A stretch of 64,000 nucleotides of DNA, taken from the NCBI RefSeq assembly GCF_019635465.1, contig NZ_JAHBZK010000022.1, positions 1 to 64,000 of the forward strand. Direction: 5' to 3'. This DNA is from Hydrogenophaga sp. (lineage in GTDB: Bacteria; Pseudomonadota; Gammaproteobacteria; Burkholderiales; Burkholderiaceae_C). Of this stretch, positions 40,135 to 54,666 are shown one piece after another. Both the position numbers and the translations under genes were made by a program. Below the pieces are notes generated by a model. The model ran no database searches. It was not told the origin of the DNA and saw only the letters and a program-made list of their open reading frames with translations. Numbering within the stretch: position 1 is the first letter of the stretch; the number at the start of each line of letters is the position of its first letter.

Positions 40135-40374
40135 TCAGTTCTGCGCGGCCCACTCGGCCGGCGTGAGGGTCTTCATCGACAAGGCGTGCACCTCGTCCGT
40201 GTGCATGCGCTGGCCCAGGGTGGCGTACACCGCCTGGTGGCGCTGGATCGCGCGCTTGCCTTCAAAAGCGGTCGACACGATGACGGCCGACCAATGGCGG
40301 CCGTCGCCGGTCACGTCGACATGGTCGCAGGGCAGACCAGCGGCGATCAAGGATTGCAGTTCTTCGGCAGTCAT
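40135..40374 (-). CDS. BolA/IbaG family protein
   Basis: This 79-residue protein has the BolA fold: HVDVTGDGRHWSAVIVS, KRAIQRHQAVYATLG and HALSMKTLTP. The invariant histidine (HALS) and loop features match IbaG, which binds monothiol glutaredoxins through an Fe-S cluster. ATG 40374 is the likely start; TTG 40380 would add two residues. Placement next to murA and the ABC exporter is the usual ibaG-murA pairing. Confidence 0.9.
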   Translation of the reverse strand: MTAEELQSLIAAGLPCDHVDVTGDGRHWSAVIVSTAFEGKRAIQRHQAVYATLGQRMHTDEVHALSMKTLTPAEWAAQN

Positions 40375-40422
40375 GGGCAAGGTGGTACTCGGACGGCGAG
40401 ACAGCCCGCCGTCGCTAAGGAA

Positions 40423-41178
40423 TCAATGGCGGACTTTGTAACCCGTGCGCAGCAGGTGCAGGGCGATCGCGCTCACGAAGGCCAGGGCCACACCCACGAG
40501 CGCAAGGCTCAGCCAAGGTGACACGTCGCTGCGACCAAAGAAGCCATAGCGAAAGCCGTCGATCATGTAGAAGAAGGGATTGAGGTGGCTGACCCGTTGC
40601 CAGAATTCAGGCAGCGAATGGATGGAATAGAACACGCCCGACAGAAAAGTCATGGGCATGATGATGAAGTTCTGGAACGCCGCCATCTGGTCGAACTTCT
40701 CGGCCCACAGGCCCGCGATCAACCCCAGCGTGCCCAGCAAGGCCGCCCCCATGAAGGCAAACACCAGGATCCACAACGGCGCCACCAATGTCGGGCGGGC
40801 AAACCACCAGGCCACGACCATCACGCCGGCGCCAACCACCAGCCCGCGCACCACCGACGACCCGACATAGGCCACGAACCAGGCACGATGAGACAGGGGT
40901 GTGAGCAGCAGGAACACCACATTGCCCATGATCTTGCTCTGGATCAGTGACGAGCTGCTGTTGGCAAACGCGTTCTGCAGCACGCTCATCATCACCAGGC
41001 CAGGCAGCAGGAAGGCCGTGTAGTTCACCGAGTCGTAGACCTGTACCCGGTCTTCCAGCACATGGGCAAAGATCAACAGGTACAGCAGCGCGGTCATCAC
41101 AGGCGCTGCCACGGTCTGGAAGGCCACCTTCCAGAAGCGCAGGATCTCCTTGTAGAACAGGGTCTGCCAGCCGGTCAT
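40423..41178 (-). CDS. ABC-2 type exporter permease
   Basis: This 251-residue inner-membrane protein has about six spans. It begins MTGWQTLFYKEILRFWKVAF, typical of YadH-like permeases, with FPLSGVFYSIHSLP-like motif (here FLSGVFYSIHSLPEFW) near residue 185. It pairs with the ATPase upstream (4-bp overlap). Substrate is unknown; such pairs are often annotated as multidrug or polysaccharide exporters by homology only. Confidence 0.9.
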   Translation of the reverse strand: MTGWQTLFYKEILRFWKVAFQTVAAPVMTALLYLLIFAHVLEDRVQVYDSVNYTAFLLPGLVMMSVLQNAFANSSSSLIQSKIMGNVVFLLLTPLSHRAWFVAYVGSSVVRGLVVGAGVMVVAWWFARPTLVAPLWILVFAFMGAALLGTLGLIAGLWAEKFDQMAAFQNFIIMPMTFLSGVFYSIHSLPEFWQRVSHLNPFFYMIDGFRYGFFGRSDVSPWLSLALVGVALAFVSAIALHLLRTGYKVRH

Positions 41179-42122
41179 GGCGTCACCTCCGTGCCCTGGG
41201 CCTGGGGCAGCCGCTGGGGGCCACTGCCGGTGAGGTCGAGGAACACATCTTCCAGATCGGCTTTACGCACCTCGATGTCCTCGGGCATGACACCCACCTC
41301 GCGCAGGCGCGACAGCACATGCTCGACCGCGTGTGCGTCCAGCGCCGGCATCTGCACCACTCGGCCGGTGATGCGCGCCTGCGCGGCCAGATCGGCCGGC
41401 AGCGCCGCGTCCGTCTTGAAGCGCAACACGTTGGAGGCGGCCCGCGCCAACAGTTCGGACGTGGACTCCAGCGCCACCACCTGGCCATGCTTGAGCATGG
41501 CGATGCGGCTGCAGAGGGCTTCGGCCTCTTCGAGGTAGTGCGTGGTCAGCAACACGGTGCTGCCCAGACGCTTGTTGAGACCGGAGACAAACTGCCACAG
41601 GGTCTGCCGCAGCTCCACATCCACCCCCGCCGTCGGTTCGTCCAGCACGATGACGGAGGGCTTGTGCACCAAGGCCTGCGCAATCAGCACGCGCCGCTTC
41701 ATGCCACCCGAGAGCTGGCGCATGTTGGCGCTTCCCTTGTCGGCCAGGCCCAGTCCGGCCAGGAGTTCATCGATCCAGTCGTCGTTGTGCTTGATGCCGA
41801 AGTAGCCCGACTGGATGCGCAAGGTCTCGCGCACATTGAAGAACGGGTCGAACACCAACTCTTGCGGCACCACCCCCAATTGACGGCGTGCCGCCTGGTA
41901 GTCGCTCACCACGTCGTGGCCGTGCACCATGACACGGCCCTCGCTGGCCCGCGCCAGCCCGGCCAGGATGCTGATGAGCGTGGTCTTGCCGGCACCGTTG
42001 GGACCCAGCAGGCCAAAGAACTCGCCCGGCTCGATGTCGAACGACACCGATCGCAGGGCGTGAAGGGGGCCACGGGCGGTGGTGTAGGTCTTGGAAACGT
42101 TCTGGAATGAGACGGCAGGCAT
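41175..42122 (-). CDS. ABC exporter ATP-binding protein
   Basis: This 315-residue ATPase has Walker A GPNGAGKTTL (about 41-50), signature LSGGMKRR, Walker B SVIVLDEPTAGVD and the H-loop LLTTHYLEEAE. It is YadG-like, with a C-terminal extension of about 90 residues typical of ABC-2 exporters. ATG 42122 is chosen; GTG 42134 would add four residues. Upstream, 111 bp separate it from mlaB. Confidence 0.92.
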   Translation of the reverse strand: MPAVSFQNVSKTYTTARGPLHALRSVSFDIEPGEFFGLLGPNGAGKTTLISILAGLARASEGRVMVHGHDVVSDYQAARRQLGVVPQELVFDPFFNVRETLRIQSGYFGIKHNDDWIDELLAGLGLADKGSANMRQLSGGMKRRVLIAQALVHKPSVIVLDEPTAGVDVELRQTLWQFVSGLNKRLGSTVLLTTHYLEEAEALCSRIAMLKHGQVVALESTSELLARAASNVLRFKTDAALPADLAAQARITGRVVQMPALDAHAVEHVLSRLREVGVMPEDIEVRKADLEDVFLDLTGSGPQRLPQAQGTEVTP

Positions 42123-42233
42123 GCGCAGCAACACCGCTGAAGCGCGCGCAGCCCACGGGACATCCGGGGCGGCGGCGAACCGGGGATTTTACGGCGGGGG
42201 CCCGCCCCCACGGGCCGCAGGGCTGTGATGCGC

Positions 42234-42506
42234 TCAGGCGCCCAGCAGTGACTCCACGCCGTAGACCTGCACCAGGTCGCGCAATCGGGGGGGCCAATCG
42301 CTCACGGTCAGGGTACGGCCCTGGGCCTGAAGGTCCCGGCGCAGCTCAAGCAACACAGCCACGGCCGAGGAATCGAACTGCTTCAATTCACCCGCCGCCA
42401 CGCAGACCTGCGCGCCCTGCTCCAGCGCCAGCGCCTGCCGCAACGACGCCAGCGTTGCCGCGGCGTCGTCGAGCATCAGGCGCGCGGGCAGGTGCGGCGC
42501 AGCCAT
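42234..42506 (-). CDS. mlaB: MlaB, STAS-domain subunit of the phospholipid transporter
   Basis: This 90-residue cytoplasmic STAS protein supports assembly of the MlaFEDB complex. The core motif LKQFDSSAVAVLLELRR is like the anti-anti-sigma phosphate loop region. It starts at 42506, sharing one base with the mlaC stop. The longer open frame covering mlaC in another phase is a shadow. Last gene of the mla operon. Confidence 0.85.
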   Translation of the reverse strand: MAAPHLPARLMLDDAAATLASLRQALALEQGAQVCVAAGELKQFDSSAVAVLLELRRDLQAQGRTLTVSDWPPRLRDLVQVYGVESLLGA

Positions 42507-43138
42507 CAATTGGCCTTGGCGGTGGCGCCACCCTTGTTGCGCTGGGCCAGCGACGCGATGAGCCCGTCGATGCCCTTGGCACCGATCTCCTGTGCGAACT
42601 GGGTGCGGTAGGTCTCCACCAGCCACACGCCCAGCACGTTGAGGTCGTAGATCTTCCAGGCGTCGCCCGATTTCTCGAGGCGGTAGTCGAGCTGAATGGG
42701 CTCGCCCTTGCCGCGCACTTCGCTGCGCACCACCACCTCGGTGTCTTCGGGCCGCATGCGCATGGGCTTGAAGCTCAGGGTCTGGTCCTTGACCTCGCCA
42801 AGCGCGCCCGAGTAGGTGCGCACCAGCAAGGACTTGAACTCGGTTTGCAGACGCTCTTGCTGCTCCGGCGTGGCCTGACGCCAGTAGCGCCCGACCGCCG
42901 ACGCCGTCATGCGCGTGAAGTTGACGTTGGGCATGATCTTCGCGTCGACCAGCGCCACGATCTTGTTGACATCGCCGGCCTGGATGGCCGGATCGGCCTT
43001 GATGGTGTCCAGCACCTCGGTGGACAGGCGTTTGACCATGGCGTCGGGCGCCTCGGCGGCCGCAGCCGGGAGCGTCCAGGCGGCCAGCATCAGCGCCAGC
43101 GAAGCAAACCAGGTACGGCGGGACAGAAGTTGTTTCAT
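42506..43138 (-). CDS. mlaC: MlaC, periplasmic phospholipid carrier
   Basis: This 210-residue protein has a signal peptide (RRTWFASLALMLAAW, cleaved after AAA about residue 28). The MlaC/Ttg2D fold follows: KIMPNVNFTRMTASAVGRYW, the TPEQQERLQTEFKSLLVRTY helix and the VRSEVRGKGEPIQLDYRL strand. It shuttles phospholipids between MlaA at the outer membrane and MlaFEDB. GGAG lies 7 nt before the ATG. It follows mlaA after a 120-bp gap. Confidence 0.94.
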   Translation of the reverse strand: MKQLLSRRTWFASLALMLAAWTLPAAAAEAPDAMVKRLSTEVLDTIKADPAIQAGDVNKIVALVDAKIMPNVNFTRMTASAVGRYWRQATPEQQERLQTEFKSLLVRTYSGALGEVKDQTLSFKPMRMRPEDTEVVVRSEVRGKGEPIQLDYRLEKSGDAWKIYDLNVLGVWLVETYRTQFAQEIGAKGIDGLIASLAQRNKGGATAKAN

Positions 43139-43258
43139 TGGTTTCTCCAGGTGGTGCCACCCAACGGGGGACATCCTAGGCCTCGGAGGCGCAGGGACTG
43201 TGTCGGGTTCCGGTGGAAAGGTAGCGATTCGTATCGTGGGTTTGCGCTCACTTACTCG

Positions 43259-43990
43259 CTATTCCCCATCGCCGAGACCGATGCCCTTGTCGATCATGTC
43301 GTCGATCTGGCGCTGACGGCGGTTGAGGTAGAAGTCGCGCGTGAAGCTGTATTTGTCCAGCGCCGCCCCCTCCAGCAGGTTGGAAGCACGCAGCAACTGG
43401 GCACGGGTATCGACCGCGCGAAGCGCGTACAGGCTGTTTCGGGTTGGCACGTGGTCGACGTAGCCCACCGGGTCACCCACGGCATCCACCACCAAGCCGC
43501 CGGTATCGCGCACGGTGGAGGGCCCGAATATCGGCAGCACAAGGTAGGGACCCGACGGAACACCCCAGCGGCCCATCGTCTGACCGAAGTCGATGCGCGT
43601 GCGCGGAATGCCGGCTTCGCTGGCAATGTCGAGCACCCCCCCGAAGCCCAGCACCGTGTTGATGCTGAAACGCAGCAGGTTCTCGGTGGTTTCGCGAGGA
43701 CGCAACTGAAAGCCGGCGTTGACCGCTGACCACAGGTCACCCAGGTTGCCAAAGAAGTTGTTGACCCCGGTGCGCAGCGGGCTGGGCGCCACATTCACAT
43801 ACGCGGTGGCCACCGGCTTGAACACGGCTTCGTCGGCGGCATCGTTGAACTTCTGCACGCCGCGGTTGAACGGCTCGAGCGGGTCGCGCGGGTTGGCATC
43901 GGGCCCGGTGGCACATCCAGCCAGCAAAGCGGCCGTCACCAGAATGGCCGCGGGCATTCGTAGCGCGCACGGTTGTTGATTCGACAGCAT
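43259..43990 (-). CDS. mlaA: MlaA (VacJ), outer-membrane lipoprotein
   Basis: This 243-residue lipoprotein has lipobox LLAGC (Cys26). The MlaA core is seen in DPLEPFNRGVQKFNDAADE, the membrane-ring region and WGVPSGPYLVLPIFGPST. It removes mislocalised phospholipids from the outer leaflet with porins and hands them to MlaC. In enterics mlaA is unlinked; here it sits inside the mla operon between mlaD and mlaC. Confidence 0.95.
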   Translation of the reverse strand: MLSNQQPCALRMPAAILVTAALLAGCATGPDANPRDPLEPFNRGVQKFNDAADEAVFKPVATAYVNVAPSPLRTGVNNFFGNLGDLWSAVNAGFQLRPRETTENLLRFSINTVLGFGGVLDIASEAGIPRTRIDFGQTMGRWGVPSGPYLVLPIFGPSTVRDTGGLVVDAVGDPVGYVDHVPTRNSLYALRAVDTRAQLLRASNLLEGAALDKYSFTRDFYLNRRQRQIDDMIDKGIGLGDGE

Positions 43991-44019
43991 GAATACGTCC
44001 CTTCGATGGCCCGACGCGC

Positions 44020-44508
44020 TCAGGGCGCCTTCTCGCCGGCCGGCTTGTCACCGCCCTCGGCCGCCTTGCTGAACAGAAACTGGCCGATGAGATTTTCCAG
44101 CACCAGCGCCGACTGCGTCTGCGTCACCACCGCGCCGTCCGCAAGGTTGGCAGGGTCTCCGCCGGGTTCGATCCCGATGTACTGGTCACCCAGCAAGCCG
44201 CTGGTGAGGATCTTCATCGAGCTGTCCTTGGGAAAGCCGTAACGCTTTTCCAGGGACAGGGAAATGCTGGCCTGAAAGGTCTGGTCGTCAAACGCAATTT
44301 TTTCGACCCGACCCACCACGACGCCGGCGCTGCGCACCGCTGCGCCCGGCTTGAGCCCGCCGGCGTTGTCAAAGCGCGCAGTCACCCGGTAGGTCGGCTC
44401 GAAGTTCAAGCTCAGCAGGTTGGCCGACTGCAAGGCCAGGAACAGGATGGCCGCGCCGCCGATCAGGACGAACAGGCCCACCCAGAAGTCGTTCTTGGAG
44501 GTAGTCAT
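44020..44508 (-). CDS. mlaD: MlaD, MCE-domain subunit
   Basis: This 162-residue protein has one N-terminal membrane helix (DFWVGLFVLIGGAAILFLAL) and an MCE domain (YRVTARFDNAGGLKPGAAVRS). It forms a hexameric ring that holds lipid in the periplasm. The C-terminal hydrophobic helix ENLIGQFLFSKA is present. 20 bp after mlaE. Confidence 0.96.
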   Translation of the reverse strand: MTTSKNDFWVGLFVLIGGAAILFLALQSANLLSLNFEPTYRVTARFDNAGGLKPGAAVRSAGVVVGRVEKIAFDDQTFQASISLSLEKRYGFPKDSSMKILTSGLLGDQYIGIEPGGDPANLADGAVVTQTQSALVLENLIGQFLFSKAAEGGDKPAGEKAP

Positions 44509-44528
44509 GGTGGTTCTCCGAATCCGGT

Positions 44529-45311
44529 TCAGATGCTGAACATCATGGCGGTCAGCACAAAGTCGAGGCCCAGCACCGTCAGCGATGCCATGACCACCGT
44601 GCGTGTGGTGGCCCGGGACACGCCCTCGGGCGTGGCATGCGCCAGGTAACCCTGCAACAGGGCAATGAAGGTCACGGCGAATCCGAAGACGACGCTCTTG
44701 AGCACCCCATTGCCCACATCGGCCCAGACGTCAACACCGCCCTGCATCTGGCTCCAGAAGGCGCCGCTGTCGAGACCGATGAGGCCCACGCCGACCAACC
44801 AGCCACCCATGATGCCCACCGCACTGAACACCGCTGCCAACAGCGGCATGGTGATGACACCCGCCCAGAACCGCGGCGCGAGCACGCGCCGCACCGGGTC
44901 GACCGCCATCATCTCCATGGCGCTGAGCTGCTCGCCCGCCTTCATGAGACCGATCTCGGCCGTGAGCGAGGTGCCCGCCCGACCGGCGTAAAGCAGGGCA
45001 CTGACCACCGGGCCGAGTTCGCGCACCAGGGACAGTGCCACCAGCAGCCCCAGCGCATCGGTCGCGCCATAGCGCTGCAGGGTGTAGTAGCCCTGCAAAC
45101 CCAGCACGAAGCCCACAAACAGGCCCGAGACGCCGATGATCGACAGGGAGTGGTTGCCCAGAAAGTGGATCTGGTCGCGCACCAGACCAAAGCGCCGCAT
45201 GGCCACGCCAACCAGGGCCACCAGCCGCATGAACAGCCGGGCGCCGTATCCCAGCGCCGTCAGGTGACGCCGCACGGCCGCGCCGACGCGGGTGGGATGC
45301 AGGGGGTTCAT
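44529..45311 (-). CDS. mlaE: MlaE, permease of the phospholipid transporter
   Basis: This 260-residue inner-membrane permease shows the family signature [20 protein letters not shown], the EMMAVDP turn and [13 protein letters not shown]. About five to six spans are seen. It pairs with MlaF by a 4-bp overlap. Confidence 0.97.
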   Translation of the reverse strand: MNPLHPTRVGAAVRRHLTALGYGARLFMRLVALVGVAMRRFGLVRDQIHFLGNHSLSIIGVSGLFVGFVLGLQGYYTLQRYGATDALGLLVALSLVRELGPVVSALLYAGRAGTSLTAEIGLMKAGEQLSAMEMMAVDPVRRVLAPRFWAGVITMPLLAAVFSAVGIMGGWLVGVGLIGLDSGAFWSQMQGGVDVWADVGNGVLKSVVFGFAVTFIALLQGYLAHATPEGVSRATTRTVVMASLTVLGLDFVLTAMMFSI

Positions 45312-46126
45312 CGCCGGCCTCCGCCACCGAAGTCCTCGGCCAGCGACGGCGCGGGGTGATGGAAGCGCACCGGACCGTCGGGCCGGGCGTTGACGAACTG
45401 CGCCACCAGCGGATCGGTGCTGTGGCGCACTTCGTCGGGCGTGCCCTGAGCGGCAATGCCGCCGTTGGCCAGCACGATCACCTGATCGGCAATGCCAAAG
45501 GTTTCGTCGAGGTCGTGCGACACCACGATGCTGGTCAGGCCCATCGCATCGTTGAGCTCGCGGATCAAGCGCGCCGCGGTGCCCAGCGAGATGGGGTCCA
45601 GCCCGGCAAAGGGTTCGTCGTACATCACCAGCTCGGGGTCGAGCGCGATGGCGCGGGCCAATGCCACGCGCCGCGCCATGCCACCAGAGAGTTCGCTGGG
45701 CATGAGCCCGCGCGCACCGCGCAAACCCACGGCGTTGAGCTTCATCAGCACGATGTCGCGCACCAGGGACTCGGGCAGGTGGGTGTGTTCGCGCAGGGGG
45801 AAGGCCACGTTGTCGAACACGCTCATGTCGGTGAACAGCGCGCCGAACTGGAACAGCATGCCCATGCGCCGTCGTGCCGCGTACAGCGTGCGCTGGTCCA
45901 TGGCGGTGACGTCGTTGCCATCGAACAGGGTCTGCCCGCTCTGTGCGCGGATCTGCCCGCCAATGAGGCGCAGCACCGTGGTCTTGCCACCACCGGAGGC
46001 GCCCATGAGCGCCGTGACCTTGCCACGGGGGACGGTGAGCGACACCTTGTCGAGGATGACCCGCTCACCGTAGCCGAAGGTGAGATCGCGCAGTTCGACA
46101 AGAGGGGGAGACGGGTCGGCACTCAT
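45308..46126 (-). CDS. mlaF: MlaF, ATPase of the phospholipid transporter
   Basis: This 272-residue ABC ATPase has Walker [10 protein letters not shown], signature LSGGMARR, Walker [14 protein letters not shown] and the H-loop [11 protein letters not shown] 46126 gives the family start; the frame to 46195 runs through the gltBD terminator and is not used. First gene of mlaFEDACB. The short Pro/Gly-rich tail is not conserved. Confidence 0.95.
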   Translation of the reverse strand: MSADPSPPLVELRDLTFGYGERVILDKVSLTVPRGKVTALMGASGGGKTTVLRLIGGQIRAQSGQTLFDGNDVTAMDQRTLYAARRRMGMLFQFGALFTDMSVFDNVAFPLREHTHLPESLVRDIVLMKLNAVGLRGARGLMPSELSGGMARRVALARAIALDPELVMYDEPFAGLDPISLGTAARLIRELNDAMGLTSIVVSHDLDETFGIADQVIVLANGGIAAQGTPDEVRHSTDPLVAQFVNARPDGPVRFHHPAPSLAEDFGGGGRR

Positions 46127-46127
46127 G

Positions 46128-46154
46128 AAACAAAAGGCCGGGCAGAACCCGGCC
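46128..46154 (-). terminator. Rho-independent terminator between gltD and mlaF
   Basis: On the minus strand GGCCGGG-TTCTG-CCCGGCC is followed by TTTTGTTT. It ends the gltBD transcript only 2 bp before the mlaF start codon, so the mla operon promoter must lie in or before this stem, or read-through drives mlaF. Confidence 0.85.
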
Positions 46155-46221
46155 GCCGCATGATACGGGAATCGGGGGTTTGCCCACCCCCGCACTTCCT
46201 TACGTTGCGGTAATCCAATGT

Positions 46222-46266
46222 CGGGCGCCGCGCGGACGGTCGCTGCGCGCGACCGGACGGCGCCCG
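46222..46266 (-). repeat. Long two-step hairpin just after gltD
   Basis: Outer arms CGGGCGCCG (46222-46230) and CGGCGCCCG (46258-46266) are perfect. Inside them GGTCGC (46238-46243) pairs with GCGACC (46249-46254). It begins 8 bp beyond the gltD stop. No T-run follows; the true terminator lies 70 bp further on. It may protect the gltBD mRNA 3' end or aid termination. Confidence 0.6.
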
Positions 46267-46274
46267 CCGACGTT

Positions 46275-47741
<1,467 letters not shown>

Positions 47742-47771
47742 GGTGTGCTTCCTTCGATGTCGTGGGTCTGG

Positions 47772-52553
<4,782 letters not shown>

Positions 52554-52609
52554 GGTGCGTCCTTCTGTCTAGGGCCTGACTGTCGAGGGGGAGTGCGAGC
52601 TTATTGCAT

Positions 52610-52625
52610 TGCACCATGCGTGCCA
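52610..52625 (-). promoter_or_regulatory. Sigma-54-like promoter element before gltB
   Basis: Minus strand TGGCACGCATGGTGCA has GG and GC in the right spacing for -24/-12 (TGGCAC-N5-TTGCA with one mismatch). It is about 57 bp before the gltB ATG. The same DNA could instead give a sigma-70 -35 (TTGGCA) with a weak -10. Confidence 0.4.
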
Positions 52626-52630
52626 AGCAT

Positions 52631-52657
52631 TTTAAATGGGTTCTGACCCCATTTAAA
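52631..52657. repeat. REP-like palindrome between the RAYT gene and gltB
   Basis: TTTAAATGGG and CCCATTTAAA flank TTCTGAC. The 10-bp arms are perfect. A second small stem CCCT-TTAAT-AGGG lies at 52678-52690. Such AT-rich/GG stems near RAYT genes are typical of the repeats these proteins act on. Confidence 0.65.
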
Positions 52658-52745
52658 TACGGAGTACAAACGGAAAACCCTTTAATAGGGACACATCAAA
52701 TCGAAGGCACGCCCGCACCCGCGAATGGAGGCGTGACAGCAGCGA

Positions 52746-53453
52746 TCAACGGCTGACTGTCTCGGGGGTCTGCGCCGGCGGGCGACCACGGCGCGCGCGG
52801 GTCGGACGCCGTGGTGTGACGCGCTGCAGTGCCTGGAGAAAAGCCTCATCGCCCAAGGCCCATCCGTGTTCGACCGCATCGGCAATCTGCCGTTCGAGCG
52901 CTTGCGGCAGGCCTGCGCGAACCCGCTCCCGATAGGCTTCTTCTCGCGCGAATGGGGTGTTGCCCAGCGCCCAGTAGGCGGCAGGCGGGCTCAATCCACG
53001 GCTTTGCTCCAGCCCCACCAACTGCCGGTGACTGGACCAGGCGTAGTCCCTTGCTTCTGCCGCCAAGCCTGCGCGCACCGGCTGCCACTCGACATATGCC
53101 ATGCAATCGATCATGTGGCGCTCAGCCTGCACCACCGTGGAACGGTATCGCCCTTCCCATAAGGTGCCCCGGCGCTGGTGCCGCTGATTGAAGCGGCGGA
53201 CGTAACTTCGACCGATGGCCTGCATCATCTTCGGCACACCGTCTGGGGTCGTGGGCGTCGCCAACAGCAGCAAACGATCTTCGAGCAAGGCCCAGGCGTG
53301 CAGTGCCACGCCCAGCCCTTTCGCTTGCTGCAATATCAAGCCCACCAGCGCTTCGCGATCCTCGTTGTCCAGGACGATGGCCTGGCGCCCATTGCCTCGC
53401 TGTGAGACGAGATGTGCCACATTGGGCAAGGTCAGACGAGGCAGGCGGGCCAT
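52746..53453 (-). CDS. REP-associated tyrosine transposase (RAYT) homologue with altered HUH site
   Basis: This 235-residue protein has the Y1-transposase/RAYT fold: MARLPRLTLPNVAHLVSQRG, SYVRRFNQRHQRRGTLWEGRY and the late QPVRAGLAAEARDYAWSSHR. In active members the metal-binding HUH motif reads NHVHL; here residues 59-63 read DRLLL, so both histidines are gone. The candidate tyrosine (Tyr84) remains. The C-terminus is Arg/Pro-rich. It starts 16 bp after the MFS gene on the same strand. I infer loss of nicking activity or a changed DNA-binding role. Confidence 0.85.
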   Translation of the reverse strand: MARLPRLTLPNVAHLVSQRGNGRQAIVLDNEDREALVGLILQQAKGLGVALHAWALLEDRLLLLATPTTPDGVPKMMQAIGRSYVRRFNQRHQRRGTLWEGRYRSTVVQAERHMIDCMAYVEWQPVRAGLAAEARDYAWSSHRQLVGLEQSRGLSPPAAYWALGNTPFAREEAYRERVRAGLPQALERQIADAVEHGWALGDEAFLQALQRVTPRRPTRARRGRPPAQTPETVSR

Positions 53454-53469
53454 GAGGGCAATCGTTGCG

Positions 53470-54666
53470 TCAGCGCTTGGCGTGCACCGCCAGGGCCGCA
53501 TGGATCCGCTGAGCGACCCACAGACCCAGCAGGCTGGACGCCCCGGTCACCACCCAACTCCACTGCCACCCGCCGACCCGCGTGGCCAACCACGCCACGA
53601 TGGGTGGCCCTGAAAACTGACCGAGCGCCGAGAGCTGCTGCATCCAGCCGACGGTGGTCGACACGGTGTCGTCGCCCGGCGCCAGACGCACGGCCAAACC
53701 GAACAAGGTACCGGGAATCAGCCCCCCCACGCCCGAGAACGCCAGCACACCCAGGTACCGCACCAGGAACGGCCCACCTGGCGCGAAGGCCAGCACCGCC
53801 CCCACCAACATGCAAGCGTAAGCCACCCTCAGCAACACAAGTGGCCGGACACCGTGCGCCACCAAGCGGCCTGCCCCGATGTTGCCGACCATGTTCACCG
53901 CGGCAGCCAGTGCACTGAGCCACGCCGCTGCGACACCGCCCAAGCCGGCGTCAACGAATATGGTGGGAAGGAACCCCACCACGGCCAGCCACTGCCCGGA
54001 GTAAAGCAAGAACGCAACCGCGACCAGCCAGGGTCCGGTGGTCGACAAGGTCTTGCGCAGTCGCGGCCACAGCGCAGCGCCGCCCCTTTCACCCGCAGAC
54101 GTCGAGGGCACTCCCCACGCCATCAGACATGCGGCGACAAGGGACAGTGCGGCGAGCCCAAACCACACGGCACGCCAGCCCCAGGCGTCGATCACTGGCG
54201 CAGCCAGCAGCAAGGCCAGGGCTGTACCCAAAGGCATGTAGGCCCCCCACCAGCCCAACGCCTTGACCAGGAGGTGATCGTCGTGCCGTACGTGCAAACG
54301 GATCAACGCGGGTGCGGGCAGTACCGCCAGCAAGAACCCCAGACCTTCGACTGCCCGCGAGATCAGCAGCGATTCGGTGGAATGTGCAAGCCCGCCCCAG
54401 GCGCTGCCCAGCGACATGATGAGCAAACCCACCAGGCTGACGCGGCGTGGACCATAGCGGTCGGCGCCTAGCCCGACGACCAGCCCCAGGAACATGCCGG
54501 CCAACTGCACCAGCGACAGAAGGAATCCGGCCTGGATCAGGGAAATGTGCAGATCGACCTGCAAGGCGCGAACCGCCGGTGGCAATTTGCCAATGTGCAG
54601 CGCACAGGTCACGCCGACCAGCACGACCAAGGCTGCAATTCGGCGCGGACTGGCCATGCCAGTCAT
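53470..54666 (-). CDS. MFS transporter (CynX/NimT-like)
   Basis: This 398-residue inner-membrane protein has about 12 spans and the MFS loop GLGADRYGPRRVSL between helices 2 and 3. The general shape fits CynX/NimT-type anion or drug transporters. No substrate can be read from sequence. The start overlaps the dgt stop (ATGA), so it is coupled to dgt and probably to the whole pil-aro unit. Confidence 0.85.
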   Translation of the reverse strand: MTGMASPRRIAALVVLVGVTCALHIGKLPPAVRALQVDLHISLIQAGFLLSLVQLAGMFLGLVVGLGADRYGPRRVSLVGLLIMSLGSAWGGLAHSTESLLISRAVEGLGFLLAVLPAPALIRLHVRHDDHLLVKALGWWGAYMPLGTALALLLAAPVIDAWGWRAVWFGLAALSLVAACLMAWGVPSTSAGERGGAALWPRLRKTLSTTGPWLVAVAFLLYSGQWLAVVGFLPTIFVDAGLGGVAAAWLSALAAAVNMVGNIGAGRLVAHGVRPLVLLRVAYACMLVGAVLAFAPGGPFLVRYLGVLAFSGVGGLIPGTLFGLAVRLAPGDDTVSTTVGWMQQLSALGQFSGPPIVAWLATRVGGWQWSWVVTGASSLLGLWVAQRIHAALAVHAKR

